In this document: positions 35,570 to 44,893 of the stretch, piece after piece
Numbering within the stretch: the first letter of the stretch is position 1
Layout: each line of letters begins with the position of its first letter
DNA from: Verrucomicrobiaceae bacterium
Lineage (GTDB): Bacteria > Verrucomicrobiota > Verrucomicrobiia > Verrucomicrobiales > DEV007
Direction of reading: 5' to 3'
Assembly (NCBI GenBank): GCA_004211885.1
Contig: SHBV01000016.1
Location: 1 to 54,736 of the forward strand
Length of the DNA stretch: 54,736 nt
Translations under genes and position numbers: made by a program
Notes under the pieces: model-generated
Database searches by the model: none
What the model was told of the DNA's origin: nothing
Seen by the model: the letters and a program-made list of their open reading frames with translations, nothing else

Positions 35570-36796
35570 ATGGACTATACGGAATCTATCCGATGGCTCT
35601 ATAGCCGACAAGAATCAGGAATTAAACTGGGGCTAACCAGCATAATGAGGCTCCTCAATGAATTGAAGGTCCCAGACCCGGAAATGCCAATTATTCATGT
35701 GGCTGGAACGAACGGAAAAGGATCAACCTGTGCCTTCATGGACTCAGTACTCAGGGCTTCAGGCTATAGGGCGGGTCTCTTCACTTCGCCTCATCTTATT
35801 TCTTTCCGCGAACGTATTTCGTTAGACGGAAGGCCAGCCAACGAAATTGAAATTGCAGAAGGTTTGACCCACCTCAAAAAACTTGTAAGTGAATGGAGAG
35901 AGGTCCCCACCTTCTTTGAAATCACTACGGCCCTAGCATTCAAACTTTTCACAGAAAAAAAAATGGATGTGGCCGTAGTCGAAGTGGGTCTTGGAGGAAG
36001 GCTCGATTCAACAAACGCGATCATTCCTTCTGTCTGTGTCATTACTCCTATCAGTCTCGACCATCAGCATATACTAGGTGAAAGTATATCCGAAATCGCT
36101 AAAGAAAAAGCAGGTATCATGAAAGAGGGGGTCCCAGTAATCTCAGCCCCTCAACATAATGATGCTCAAGCAATTCTTGATTCAAGAGCCAAAGAACTGG
36201 GAATAAGCGTCCACTACATTGGAGGTTCCTGTGACCAAGACAACATTTCTCTACGAGGCAAACATCAACGCCAAAATGCAGCCCTAGCAGTTGCGGCCCT
36301 TGAGAATTGTCCCTTGCAAATCAACCGCGATTCTTACGCCAAAGGGCTAGCACAAACAAAATGGAGGGGAAGGTTCGAACAATTCCCTCAAAAGAAAGGA
36401 ATGGACATCGTAATTGATGGCGCTCACAACATCGAGGGAGCAAGGGCCCTAGTTGAAACTTGGGAAGAAGTGTATGGGGATAGTAAGCCAGTCGTTATTT
36501 TCGCAGTAGCAGCAAACAAGGACCTCCCTTCATTAATTAATATAATTTCGCAAATAGCAGAAAATTTCATATTAACACAGCCAAATACGCCCCGAAAGTT
36601 AGCCAGTCCAAAAGACGTCGCTAAACTCATTCCGAGTCATATATCAAATGAATATGAAGAATCCGTTCAAGATGCTATCAAAAAAGCCGAGTCTTCAAAT
36701 AGACACGTCCTGATCGTTGGTTCATTGTTCCTAGCCGGAGAGGCCCTATCTATTCTGGATGAAGGGAACTTAGCGTTCGAACCAAGTGAACAATGA
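35570..36796 (+). CDS. folC: Bifunctional folylpolyglutamate synthase/dihydrofolate synthase
   Basis: A 408-residue Mur-ligase-family enzyme that adds glutamate to dihydropteroate or to folates using ATP. Visible marks are the P-loop HVAGTNGKGSTCAFMDSVLR (about residues 43-62), the FTSPHLISFRERI segment, the DVAVVEVGLGGRLDSTN magnesium/nucleotide block, SLDHQHILG and the C-terminal IDGAHNIEGARALVETW. An AGGA precedes the ATG. It follows accD closely and is likely co-transcribed. The C-terminus, slightly shorter than in E. coli FolC, looks complete. Confidence 0.95.
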   Translation: MDYTESIRWLYSRQESGIKLGLTSIMRLLNELKVPDPEMPIIHVAGTNGKGSTCAFMDSVLRASGYRAGLFTSPHLISFRERISLDGRPANEIEIAEGLTHLKKLVSEWREVPTFFEITTALAFKLFTEKKMDVAVVEVGLGGRLDSTNAIIPSVCVITPISLDHQHILGESISEIAKEKAGIMKEGVPVISAPQHNDAQAILDSRAKELGISVHYIGGSCDQDNISLRGKHQRQNAALAVAALENCPLQINRDSYAKGLAQTKWRGRFEQFPQKKGMDIVIDGAHNIEGARALVETWEEVYGDSKPVVIFAVAANKDLPSLINIISQIAENFILTQPNTPRKLASPKDVAKLIPSHISNEYEESVQDAIKKAESSNRHVLIVGSLFLAGEALSILDEGNLAFEPSEQ

Positions 36797-36838
36797 CAAT
36801 ATAATTCTTAACAAATAAAATCTCTTATTTAAAAACCT

Positions 36839-38002
36839 GTGATTTATCTAGATAACAATGCGACGACCCGAGTTCATTCGGAAGTTGCAAAGGCCATGAG
36901 TCCTTTTCTGAACGATGAATATGGAAATCCTTCAACAGGATATGACCTTGGCAGAAGAAGCAATAAAGCTGTAACAGATGCACGTAATCAAGTCGCTGAA
37001 TTTTTGAATTCAAATCCTGAGGAAATTGTTTTCACTTCATGCGGAACAGAATCCGACAACACTGCAATCTTTTCAGCTATTACGGCAATGCCTGAAAAAA
37101 GGCACATCGTTACGACTTCGATAGAGCATTCTGCTGTCATTTCATTTGCAAAAGCGGTCCTGCCAGGACTAGAAATCACCGAGTTGCCGGTGAATGAGGA
37201 AGGAATTATCAGTCTGGAAGATCTGAAGACAGCGATCAGGCCAGACACTGCATTAGTTACTATAATGTGGGCAAATAATGAAACGGGTGTTTGCCAACCG
37301 ATCCAGGAAGCCTCATTAATCGCCCAAGAATCAGGAACTCTCTTTCATACAGACGCCGTGAATGCTGCAGGAAAAATCCCCATTGACTTGAGTTCGAGTA
37401 AAATCGATTTCCTTTCAATATCAGGCCACAAATTCCATGCACCGAAAGGAATAGGCGCCCTTTATGTGCGTACTGGAGCACCCTACAAGCCATTACTGAT
37501 AGGAGGAAATCAGGAAGAAGGGAAAAGAGCCGGGACCGAAGCCGTCGCACAGATCGTTGCATTAGGAAAGGCATCCGAACTTGCCACTGAAAGATTGAAT
37601 GATCAGGGACAAGAAAAACTAAGCTACTTACGTGATACTCTAGAACAAAGTCTCATTAACAATATCAAAGGAACTCATCGGAATGGTTCTTCTCAGTTTC
37701 GTTTACCCAATACGTCTCATCTAAGCTTTGATAACGTTGAAGCCGGTGACCTGTTAATTCTGGCAAACGATAAGGGACTTTGTATCGCAAGCGGTTCTGC
37801 TTGCAGCACAGGAACTAGGGAACCATCGAGGATCATGAAAGCGATGGGGCATTCTGATGAACGCGCATTATCCAGTGTCCGTTTGTCAGTCTCTTCAATG
37901 AACACGGAAAATGAAATAGAAGAGTCCTCTCAAATAATTATTTCCTGCGTTGAAAAAATTCGCTCTCTTAGGAGTAACGGACCAGTCATTTTCTCTTCCT
38001 GA
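36839..38002 (+). CDS. Cysteine desulfurase, IscS/NifS type
   Basis: A 387-residue PLP enzyme that takes sulfur from cysteine for Fe-S clusters and thiolated tRNA. The GTG at 36839 starts directly at IYLDNNATTR, the usual beginning of the family. PLP-lysine segment SISGHKFHAPKG and the catalytic-cysteine loop ASGSACSTGTREPS are present; the loop has the extended form of group I enzymes. No iscU, iscA or thiI is adjacent; the next gene is on the other strand 11 bases away. Whether it serves as IscS or another role cannot be told here. Confidence 0.92.
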   Translation: MIYLDNNATTRVHSEVAKAMSPFLNDEYGNPSTGYDLGRRSNKAVTDARNQVAEFLNSNPEEIVFTSCGTESDNTAIFSAITAMPEKRHIVTTSIEHSAVISFAKAVLPGLEITELPVNEEGIISLEDLKTAIRPDTALVTIMWANNETGVCQPIQEASLIAQESGTLFHTDAVNAAGKIPIDLSSSKIDFLSISGHKFHAPKGIGALYVRTGAPYKPLLIGGNQEEGKRAGTEAVAQIVALGKASELATERLNDQGQEKLSYLRDTLEQSLINNIKGTHRNGSSQFRLPNTSHLSFDNVEAGDLLILANDKGLCIASGSACSTGTREPSRIMKAMGHSDERALSSVRLSVSSMNTENEIEESSQIIISCVEKIRSLRSNGPVIFSS

Positions 38003-38013
38003 TGCATATAATC

Positions 38014-40062
38014 CTATGGTCTGATCCAATCAGGAAGGCCCTTCGAATCCACCATCCAAGGACTTGTCTTGGCATAATTGATCAGAGCTTCTATGTCTCC
38101 ATATCTTGATGCTCCGGGCAGGAAGTCCTGATCGCGAATACTTCTAACCCTTATAAATTTAAATCCGCCTGTTTCTATCACGGCCCGATCAATTGCGCCG
38201 CGAGCTGCATAATTAGCTGCTGCTGCCCAATGACCTGCTCCTCGCAGACCAACCAAATCAATTTTTTTAGCACCATGCTTATCAGATTGAATCATTTTAA
38301 TCGTTGAAAGAATGTCACGTACCCGGTGAACAAATAGCGTACTATTGTAACCAAAAGTGTAAGCAGCCGCTTCCCGATTATTTTTGACTCGCCTTGTAAC
38401 CTTAGGCCCTTTCCCGTCCTTAAGGAACTCGCCCTGCATGAAAAGATCTATACCGCAAACTGCATTGCCGGCTAGGAGTAATTTTTTAACCTCTTCTTTA
38501 AGTTTCTTACCTTCATAAAGACCATCCTTTCCTGAACGGCTCAACCAGATCACAGCCCTCTCGTTCCAATCAGAATCAGGATAAAGAAAGATTGCCGGAA
38601 CCTGCTCCTCACAAGTTACATTCTTGATGATTCCGGCCATTTCAAGATACCCGTCTCGTTGATTTTTAACCACAAGTTCCCATTCAACATCGACACATCT
38701 CTTGAGGTCAGAATCCAAAATAGCATCCCATCCCATACGCGCGATCTTTGGATTAGATTGGACTTTCTTTTGAATGTCCTTGGTCAGTGATTGCAATAAT
38801 TCGATTTCAAATTCATCTCCTCCACGAGGCATCGGGTGTTCCTTCCCCCATACACTCAATTCTTCTTTACTGAGTCTAGTGTGAGGCTTTTCATTTTCCG
38901 GTTCCTTGAATCCGAGGTCTAAATGTTCATTGAACCAGCCATACATAGCCTGCCGTGAAGGCAGATTATAATTGTGTTCAAATTCAATACGGTTATGAAG
39001 TATAGTGTTCTTAGGGACTCCAAGTACCTGATACGTTTCCTTGAGCTCAGGAAATCCCTTACTGGCCATTTCCTTTGTCCAGTCATTGGCCGTAGTTAGA
39101 CCCAGAGGCTTAGGGGCAAATAAGGCAGCAAACGCAATGTTCCCTTCATTTATACGAAGAAGGGCAGAATTCTCACAAGTGCACCCTCCCTGCATCGCAG
39201 TCGAGACCATCACAGCCGGCATTGAAACTTTGACTCTCGAATCAAGAGCCGAAACCATGAAAGTCTGTGTCCCACCTCCGCTCGCTCCGGTCACGGCTAT
39301 ACGGTCAGGATCAACGTCCTCAAGACCCTGCATAAAATCTATAGCTCGAATTGAATTCCATGTCTGTAACATCATAATGCTCTGCAGATGAGATTCGGCT
39401 TGAGGACTATAAAGCCCCCATTTCTCTTCAGAAATCATTGCCGGCCTCTGTTTTGCAAACTTATGAGCAATCTCAAAAGAGATCTGATGATTGTCCGAAT
39501 TACCAATCATATCATATTGAAAAACAGTGCATCCGAGCCGGGCGAGTCCAACGCACCGGGCCTGATATGGATTGCGAGCGCTATGAATATTTGATTCTGC
39601 TCCCTTATCAATTTGCTGCTTTGCCTTTGCTTCACCAGCATCATAAAAACGAGCATCTTTCCAGTGACCATGAGGACAAAGGACACCGGGTCGTTTTTTG
39701 TTGGAATCCTTGGGGCGGTACAATGTTCCGGTCAGATAATAACCAGGCAATGTTTCAAAAAAGACTTTCTCAACAGTAAAGTCACCATGATCTGTCCTGT
39801 CCCTGATAACAGCATTTAACGGGCACTTAGTGGGTTCAGGATAAAGGCCAACCGCCACTTTTAATTGGTGTCTTATTTTCGCTGAACGATGAGACCATTC
39901 TTCGACTGATTTGGGAGGTTCAAAAGGAAAATAACCATGCAAATCCTTCAGATCTAAAAGTCTCTTGTCTTTGAGCTCTCTTCCCTCGGTAAGAGTTCGA
40001 GGCGAGGAAATTAATAGAGGAATGGTTCCAAGAAAAATAAAGAGAAAAGCACAAGTTTTCAT
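38014..40062 (-). CDS. Two-domain acetylxylan-esterase-like hydrolase with degenerate second domain
   Basis: A 682-residue exported protein (signal TCAFLFIFLGTIPLLISS). The first half (about residues 30-390) is an alpha/beta hydrolase with VLCPHGHWKD, nucleophile Ser261 in VTGASGGGTQT, GGCTCE and a late HNYNLPSR that can hold the histidine. The second half (about 430-660) has the same fold pattern but its elbow reads GLRGAGHWA, with arginine (Arg607) where the nucleophilic serine should be, so it is likely inactive. The first half resembles the 392-residue esterase at 31437. Substrate unknown; deacetylation of polysaccharide is inferred. It is convergent with the cysteine desulfurase gene and divergent from the PBP gene. 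Confidence 0.85.
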   Translation of the reverse strand: MKTCAFLFIFLGTIPLLISSPRTLTEGRELKDKRLLDLKDLHGYFPFEPPKSVEEWSHRSAKIRHQLKVAVGLYPEPTKCPLNAVIRDRTDHGDFTVEKVFFETLPGYYLTGTLYRPKDSNKKRPGVLCPHGHWKDARFYDAGEAKAKQQIDKGAESNIHSARNPYQARCVGLARLGCTVFQYDMIGNSDNHQISFEIAHKFAKQRPAMISEEKWGLYSPQAESHLQSIMMLQTWNSIRAIDFMQGLEDVDPDRIAVTGASGGGTQTFMVSALDSRVKVSMPAVMVSTAMQGGCTCENSALLRINEGNIAFAALFAPKPLGLTTANDWTKEMASKGFPELKETYQVLGVPKNTILHNRIEFEHNYNLPSRQAMYGWFNEHLDLGFKEPENEKPHTRLSKEELSVWGKEHPMPRGGDEFEIELLQSLTKDIQKKVQSNPKIARMGWDAILDSDLKRCVDVEWELVVKNQRDGYLEMAGIIKNVTCEEQVPAIFLYPDSDWNERAVIWLSRSGKDGLYEGKKLKEEVKKLLLAGNAVCGIDLFMQGEFLKDGKGPKVTRRVKNNREAAAYTFGYNSTLFVHRVRDILSTIKMIQSDKHGAKKIDLVGLRGAGHWAAAANYAARGAIDRAVIETGGFKFIRVRSIRDQDFLPGASRYGDIEALINYAKTSPWMVDSKGLPDWIRP

Positions 40063-40230
40063 TCTTAAACTATGACACTTTTATGAGACCAACTACAAGC
40101 TCACGGCCATGAAGTTACGATCAGTTACTGTAAAAGCTCTGGAAGTTGTTATTTTGTTATGAAATCTTGATTTTTTATAAATATGAATGATTGTAAGATC
40201 CCCTTTTCCCCTTAATTAAGGCAATTCTTA

Positions 40231-42366
40231 ATGCGCAAAAAAAAGCTTAAACGCTTTGTCAGGATCCGACTCATCCTAAAGCTTGGAACACTATGCGGGC
40301 TCGTTGCTCTCATAGGAATTGGAGTAGTGCTTGGAGTTTACTCCTTAATGGCAAAAAATTATGACCTTAAAAAACTTGGGACAATGCCTAGAAGCTCAGT
40401 GGTCTTTGACTGCCATGGTAATGAAATTGGTAAATTGCATGGCACAGGAGCTAGATTCGTTCCGATTCATCAGGTGTCCCAACACTTTGTAAATGCTCTC
40501 TTAATACGAGAAGATGCACGCTTTTATGACCATGGAGGCATTGACCCAACGGGTGTTCTCAGAGCAGCTTACCGCAACATTTTTAAGAACAAAAGAGAAG
40601 GAGCAAGCACTATCACGATGCAACTCGCAAGGAACAGCTTTAAGGAATTGATGAGCCAAAAAACACTACATAGAAAATTAATCGAAGTGATGCTGGCTCG
40701 CCGAATTGAAAATAATTACACGAAAGAACAAATACTAGAATTTTATGTAAATAGAATCTTTTTCGGCTCAGGAATCTATGGCGTTGAAATGGCAAGTCTT
40801 TCATACTTTGGTAAAAGAGCCTCAGAAATGACTCTGAGTGAATCCGCAATGTTGGCCGGCATTATCCGTGGGCCGAACCGTTTTTCACCTTTCCGGCATT
40901 ACGATGATGCTAACTCGGAGCGCAAAATTGTCCTCAAAAGAATGCTTTCTGAAGGAGCCATACAGGACAAGGATTTTAAAACTGCGATGACTCAGCGCGT
41001 TCGCGTATTAAAACAAAGGCCCGTTCAAAAGAAGTCTATTAATAGCTATGCCTTGGATGCTATAAGACGTGACTTAGATGACGCTCTTAGCGAGTCGAAT
41101 GTCGAGGATGGTGGACTTAAAATCTATACAAGCATTGATCTCCGCCTTCAAAGAGTAGCTGAAAGAGCAATCGAAGAAGGCCTCTTATCCATTGAAAAAT
41201 GGCCCGGTTATAGACATCAAACAAAAAAGCAATTCGAATTAAGAGGAGCCAAAGGAACTCCAAATTATCTTCAAGGCGCAGCAGTATTACTCAATAATGA
41301 GACCGGTGCGATCCTCGCTATTGTAGGTGGCAGGAGCATCAAACATTCCCTATTCAACAGAGCAACTACAGCGAAAAGACCAATTGGCTCAGTATTCAAG
41401 CCCTTTGTTTATACTGCTGCATTTAATGCAGGACTCATGCCCGGATCGCTCATTGATGATGGTCCACTGAGAGAAGGCGAAATCAAAAGCATTAATGCGG
41501 CTTGGGACCCTAAAAATGCAGATCGTAAATCGATGGGATTACAAAGTGCCAGTTATGGCCTAATTAAATCCCGTAACACAATGTCTGTCAGGGTCGGTAA
41601 CATTGCCGGATTAAAATCCGTTATAAAGACTGCTAATAACGTTGGCATAAATATTGCAGACGAAAAAATATCCCCTCAGTTATTTCTAGGAAATCTCGAC
41701 TGCGATCTCGAATCTTTAACTAGTGCCTATACAGTGTTTCCCAATAATGGGAGTCGAGTTCCAGCCTTCACGATTAATTATATTGAAGATCGTAGCGGGA
41801 AAGTTTTCTATCGGGCAGCAGCACAAAGTTACCCGGCATTGCCTGTAGCCCCTTGTGAGCTAACTGCAAAGATTCTTGAAAGAGTAGTATCGACTGATGG
41901 TACAGGCGCTCGGGCAAGGTCCCTTGGATTTCGTAAACCGGCAGGAGGGAAAACGGGAACAACGAATGACTTCAAAGATACTTGGTTCGTTGGTTTCACT
42001 GACAAAGTCACGTGCGGTGTGTGGGCAGGCCTTGACGAGCCTAAGAGTATCATTTCTGGCGCTTACGGGAGTAACGTTGCTTTGCCGATCTGGACAAGAA
42101 TAATGTTTGCTTGTGAAAAGTACGGTTATCCAGCAAATGAGATGATTAGTGATGCTACAATGGCTGAAATAACTCTTTGCCGGACAAGTGGACAACTACC
42201 AGGAAGAAACTGCAAAAAATCAGGAAATACGTACCGTGAAAAGATACCCCATGATCTGGTCCCTATGCATCTTTGCCATGTTCATGAGAATCAAAAAATC
42301 ACTAAAAGAGGTAAAGAAAAACCAAACCGTTTAAGAGTTCTGAAACGCTTGTTTCAGCCCAATTAA
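40231..42366 (+). CDS. Class A penicillin-binding protein (PBP1A family)
   Basis: A 711-residue bifunctional peptidoglycan synthase in the inner membrane. A basic N-terminus leads to one transmembrane helix (about residues 17-39). The transglycosylase domain has catalytic Glu94 in LIREDARFYDHGG and the EGASTITMQLARN motif. The transpeptidase domain has the nucleophile Ser387 and Lys390 in RPIGSVFKPF, the SRN motif (KSRNTMSVRVG) and the KTGTTNDFKDTW box at Lys574. The protein ends in a lysine/arginine-rich stretch. It alone runs along this strand here; its stop overlaps that of trpC, which is convergent, by four bases. An AAGG lies upstream of the ATG. Confidence 0.95.
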   Translation: MRKKKLKRFVRIRLILKLGTLCGLVALIGIGVVLGVYSLMAKNYDLKKLGTMPRSSVVFDCHGNEIGKLHGTGARFVPIHQVSQHFVNALLIREDARFYDHGGIDPTGVLRAAYRNIFKNKREGASTITMQLARNSFKELMSQKTLHRKLIEVMLARRIENNYTKEQILEFYVNRIFFGSGIYGVEMASLSYFGKRASEMTLSESAMLAGIIRGPNRFSPFRHYDDANSERKIVLKRMLSEGAIQDKDFKTAMTQRVRVLKQRPVQKKSINSYALDAIRRDLDDALSESNVEDGGLKIYTSIDLRLQRVAERAIEEGLLSIEKWPGYRHQTKKQFELRGAKGTPNYLQGAAVLLNNETGAILAIVGGRSIKHSLFNRATTAKRPIGSVFKPFVYTAAFNAGLMPGSLIDDGPLREGEIKSINAAWDPKNADRKSMGLQSASYGLIKSRNTMSVRVGNIAGLKSVIKTANNVGINIADEKISPQLFLGNLDCDLESLTSAYTVFPNNGSRVPAFTINYIEDRSGKVFYRAAAQSYPALPVAPCELTAKILERVVSTDGTGARARSLGFRKPAGGKTGTTNDFKDTWFVGFTDKVTCGVWAGLDEPKSIISGAYGSNVALPIWTRIMFACEKYGYPANEMISDATMAEITLCRTSGQLPGRNCKKSGNTYREKIPHDLVPMHLCHVHENQKITKRGKEKPNRLRVLKRLFQPN

Positions 42367-43151
42367 GATGCGGGTGATTCCATGATCTCTTTCACTGTCG
42401 AAGCCACATCACCGGCCCTCATGAGAGTTTCACCTACCAGAACCGCGTCTGCTCCCCAGCTAGCAACGAGAGAAGCATCCTGAGGCGTTTTGATTCCACT
42501 CTCACTCACAAAAAGAATATCTTCAGGAACTTCCTCACTGATCGCTTCAGTATTTTTTAGATCAACTTCAAATGTTTTCAGGTTACGGTTATTCACACCA
42601 ATAATTTTCACATCAGTTTCCAGTGCCCTCTCAAGTTCAGGTAAATCATGAACCTCCATTAGGACTTCCAACTGATATGTATTAGCACAATCAAAGAGCC
42701 TCTCGAGGTCCTCCTGACTCAGAGCAGCGACTATTAGAAGAACAGCATCAGCTCCAGCAACTGAGGCCTCATAAATCTGTGATTCATGAACTATAAAATC
42801 TTTTCTCAGGACCGGTACGTCAACGGCCTGTTGTATCTGGGTCAGATATTCTAGCTTGCCTTTGAAATACTTTTCATCAGTGAGAACAGAAATGGCACTA
42901 GCGCCAGCATCAGCATATTTCTTGGCCTGACTGACCGGGTCAAAATCCTTGGCAATTATGCCAGCAGAAGGCGACGCCTTCTTGACCTCAGCAATGAGCC
43001 CGAGCCGGTCAGAACCCACATTTATTGCAGAAGCTAATGACTTGAATTCATTCCTTTCCAATGCCGCATATCTGAGCTTTTCCGCTCTCTGGACTAGGGG
43101 CTCAATCTCTTGCCTCTTATGAGATATGATTTCAGCTAATTTGTCGGACAT
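42363..43151 (-). CDS. trpC: Indole-3-glycerol phosphate synthase
   Basis: A 262-residue TIM-barrel enzyme closing the indole ring in tryptophan synthesis (CdRP to indole-3-glycerol phosphate). Diagnostic segments: LIAEVKKASPSAGII, ISVLTDEKYFKG, VLRKDFIVHESQIYEA, IIGVNNRNLKTFEVDL and FVSESGIKTPQDASL. It is a single-function trpC, not fused to trpF, and no other trp gene lies within the window, so the pathway genes are dispersed in this genome. It is transcribed toward the PBP gene and overlaps its last four bases. Confidence 0.96.
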   Translation of the reverse strand: MSDKLAEIISHKRQEIEPLVQRAEKLRYAALERNEFKSLASAINVGSDRLGLIAEVKKASPSAGIIAKDFDPVSQAKKYADAGASAISVLTDEKYFKGKLEYLTQIQQAVDVPVLRKDFIVHESQIYEASVAGADAVLLIVAALSQEDLERLFDCANTYQLEVLMEVHDLPELERALETDVKIIGVNNRNLKTFEVDLKNTEAISEEVPEDILFVSESGIKTPQDASLVASWGADAVLVGETLMRAGDVASTVKEIMESPAS

Positions 43152-43264
43152 GAAGTTTCTGAATTAAAATGATAGCTTTTAAAGAAATAACTTCAACTCG
43201 AAGGCATATTCATTTGGAGTCGATTTTTCTCGCAGATAAAGTCTGTTAATAACATTATCTATTT

Positions 43265-44602
43265 ATGTCTTCTATTCAAACATCACGCAGGCACTTTCTC
43301 AAGAGGTCATCTCTCACTGCCGCTGCTCCGGTAGTAATACCTAATTTACTTTCTTCGGCCTCTCCAAACTCAAAATTGAGTCACGCTGTCGTAGGCTGTG
43401 ATGGGCAGGGCTGGAGTGACCTGAGTAATATCTCTTCTCATCCCAATGTCAATGTTACGGCTATCTGTGATGTCGACACAGCACGAATGTCTAAGGCAGC
43501 GGCAAAGTTTCCTAACGCACGTAAGTATCAGGACTGGCGTGAACTGCTCGCTGATGAAGGTGATAAAATTGATTCATTGCAAGTAGCGATACCTGATCAT
43601 ATGCATGCAAGCGTTTCAATTGCTGCAATGAAGCATGGAAAACATGTCTATTGTGAAAAGCCACTAGCTCACGAAATTTCCGAAGCCCGGGCCATGGGGC
43701 AAGCCGCCAAAAAAGAAGGCGTTGTCACCCAAATGGGTAATCAGATCCAATCCAGTATTGAATACCGTTCAGCGGTAATGCTCATCCAGAACGGCGTCAT
43801 TGGTAAAATAAAAGAAGTGCACGCATGGGCTGGAGCATCTTTTCCTGGTCAGGGAAGACCTCCGGGCGCTGATCCAATTCCAAAATCTTTGGACTGGGAT
43901 AAGTGGCTCGGAGTAGCCGCAGAAAGACCATATAAAAACGGAATCTATCATCCCTTTAACTGGCGCGGCTGGCAGGACTTTGGGACCGGTCCAATAGGTG
44001 ATTTTATGTGTCATATCATGGACTCACCATTCAAGGCCCTTGAACTCACCGCTCCTAGAAGTGTTATTGCAACTGGCGTACCTGAAGATTGGGCTCAAAA
44101 TGAAAAATGGAACACCGAAAATTGGCCGGCATGGGCAACTTACCAATATGATTTTCCAGGCACTAAATGGACGGCTGGTGACAGTATCACTGTTCGATGG
44201 TACGATGGCGGAAAGAAGCCTCCAAGAAAATTGGCAGGATTTGAAAAAGATGAACGGCAACTTCCTGGTAGCGGAAGCCTCTTTATCGGAGAGACCGGTA
44301 ATCTTCTATTGCCTCATGTGGGCGGTCCTCAGTTAGTTCCATATTCAAGAAACAAGGGACTGACTAGACCCAAGCTCAAGGGTCGAAGCCACTACCACTC
44401 ATTTGTTGATGCTTGTCTTGGTAAAGATAAGACCACTTCTAATTTTGACTTCGCAGTTCCTCTCACTGAAACAACATTACTTGGCAATATTGCAAACCGC
44501 TTCCATGGTCAAAAACTCATTTGGAACCAAGAGGAAATGAAAATAACAAATCACTCCGATGCTCATGCATTAGTGCATCGCAAACCTAGAAAATTTGCAT
44601 AG
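43265..44602 (+). CDS. Tat-exported Gfo/Idh/MocA family oxidoreductase
   Basis: A 445-residue NAD(P)-binding oxidoreductase. A twin-arginine signal (TSRRHFLKRSSLTAAAPVVI) indicates export with a bound cofactor. The Rossmann domain (about residues 35-160) contains HAVVGCDGQGWSDL, VTAICDVDTARM and the family EKP motif in HVYCEKPLAHE. The C-terminal alpha/beta domain (about 170-430) has GIYHPFNWRGWQDFGTGPIG. Such Tat-exported members are common in Verrucomicrobia and Planctomycetes and usually act on sugars or sugar acids. Substrate unknown. A 113-base AT-rich region separates it from divergent trpC. Confidence 0.92.
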   Translation: MSSIQTSRRHFLKRSSLTAAAPVVIPNLLSSASPNSKLSHAVVGCDGQGWSDLSNISSHPNVNVTAICDVDTARMSKAAAKFPNARKYQDWRELLADEGDKIDSLQVAIPDHMHASVSIAAMKHGKHVYCEKPLAHEISEARAMGQAAKKEGVVTQMGNQIQSSIEYRSAVMLIQNGVIGKIKEVHAWAGASFPGQGRPPGADPIPKSLDWDKWLGVAAERPYKNGIYHPFNWRGWQDFGTGPIGDFMCHIMDSPFKALELTAPRSVIATGVPEDWAQNEKWNTENWPAWATYQYDFPGTKWTAGDSITVRWYDGGKKPPRKLAGFEKDERQLPGSGSLFIGETGNLLLPHVGGPQLVPYSRNKGLTRPKLKGRSHYHSFVDACLGKDKTTSNFDFAVPLTETTLLGNIANRFHGQKLIWNQEEMKITNHSDAHALVHRKPRKFA

Positions 44603-44645
44603 TATTTTAATTGTTTAAAAGGCTAAGCATTATCCAAATTTGCAT
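44591..44645. repeat. Short direct repeat AAATTTGCAT, 45 bases apart
   Basis: AAATTTGCAT occurs at 44591-44600, inside the last codons of the oxidoreductase gene, and again at 44636-44645. Each copy is followed by a similar T/A-rich segment (AGTATTTTAA and GATTTTAAGG), so the similarity extends loosely to about 18 bases. Confidence 0.4.
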
Positions 44646-44679
44646 GATTTTAAGGTAAATATTTTCTTATTTGGATAAT
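44629..44679. repeat. 11-bp perfect inverted repeat between oxidoreductase gene and tRNA-Gly
   Basis: ATTATCCAAAT (44629-44639) and ATTTGGATAAT (44669-44679) are exact reverse complements separated by 29 bases. No T-tract follows, so it is not a clear terminator; it could be a transcript-end structure, an operator or a remnant of a mobile sequence. Confidence 0.5.
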
Positions 44680-44755
44680 TCATAGCTATTTGAAACCCAA
44701 AAAAATCTTGAAGACGGACCCGGGACGGCTAAACTCCCTACCCGCACATGGAAAA

Positions 44756-44830
44756 GCGGGTGTAGCTCAGGGGTAGAGCGCAACCTTGCCAAGGTTGAAG
44801 TCGTGAGTTCGAATCTCATCACCCGCTCCA
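44756..44830 (+). tRNA. tRNA-Gly (anticodon GCC)
   Basis: The cloverleaf is complete: acceptor stem GCGGGTG/CACCCGC, D-arm around GCTCAGGGGTAGAGC, anticodon stem CAACC/GGTTG with loop TTGCCAA giving anticodon GCC (44788-44790), and a T-arm with loop TTCGAAT. The discriminator is T at 44827 and CCA is encoded at 44828-44830. The flanking octamers ATGGAAAA (44748-44755) and TTTTCCAT (44831-44838) are complementary and could extend the acceptor stem in the precursor. A hairpin terminator follows. Confidence 0.97.
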
Positions 44831-44844
44831 TTTTCCATAATAGG

Positions 44845-44867
44845 GGCCCTCATGAAGGGCCTTTTTT
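44845..44867 (+). terminator. Intrinsic terminator of tRNA-Gly
   Basis: GGCCCT (44845-44850), loop CATGA, AGGGCC (44856-44861), then six T (44862-44867). It lies 15 bases after the encoded CCA and ends the tRNA transcript. Confidence 0.9.
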
Positions 44868-44893
44868 ATGTTAAATCAGTAAACTGAAAAAGG

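Noticed and set aside
14481..40225. Shared CCCCTTAATTAA sequence before the FKBP and PBP genes as a common operator
   Set aside because: The match is short, AT-rich and at different distances from the start codons; chance is likely.
44736..44760. CTACCCGC upstream of tRNA-Gly, similar to the tRNA 3' end, as a possible attachment site
   Set aside because: Only six to seven bases match, and no integrase or element boundary is present.
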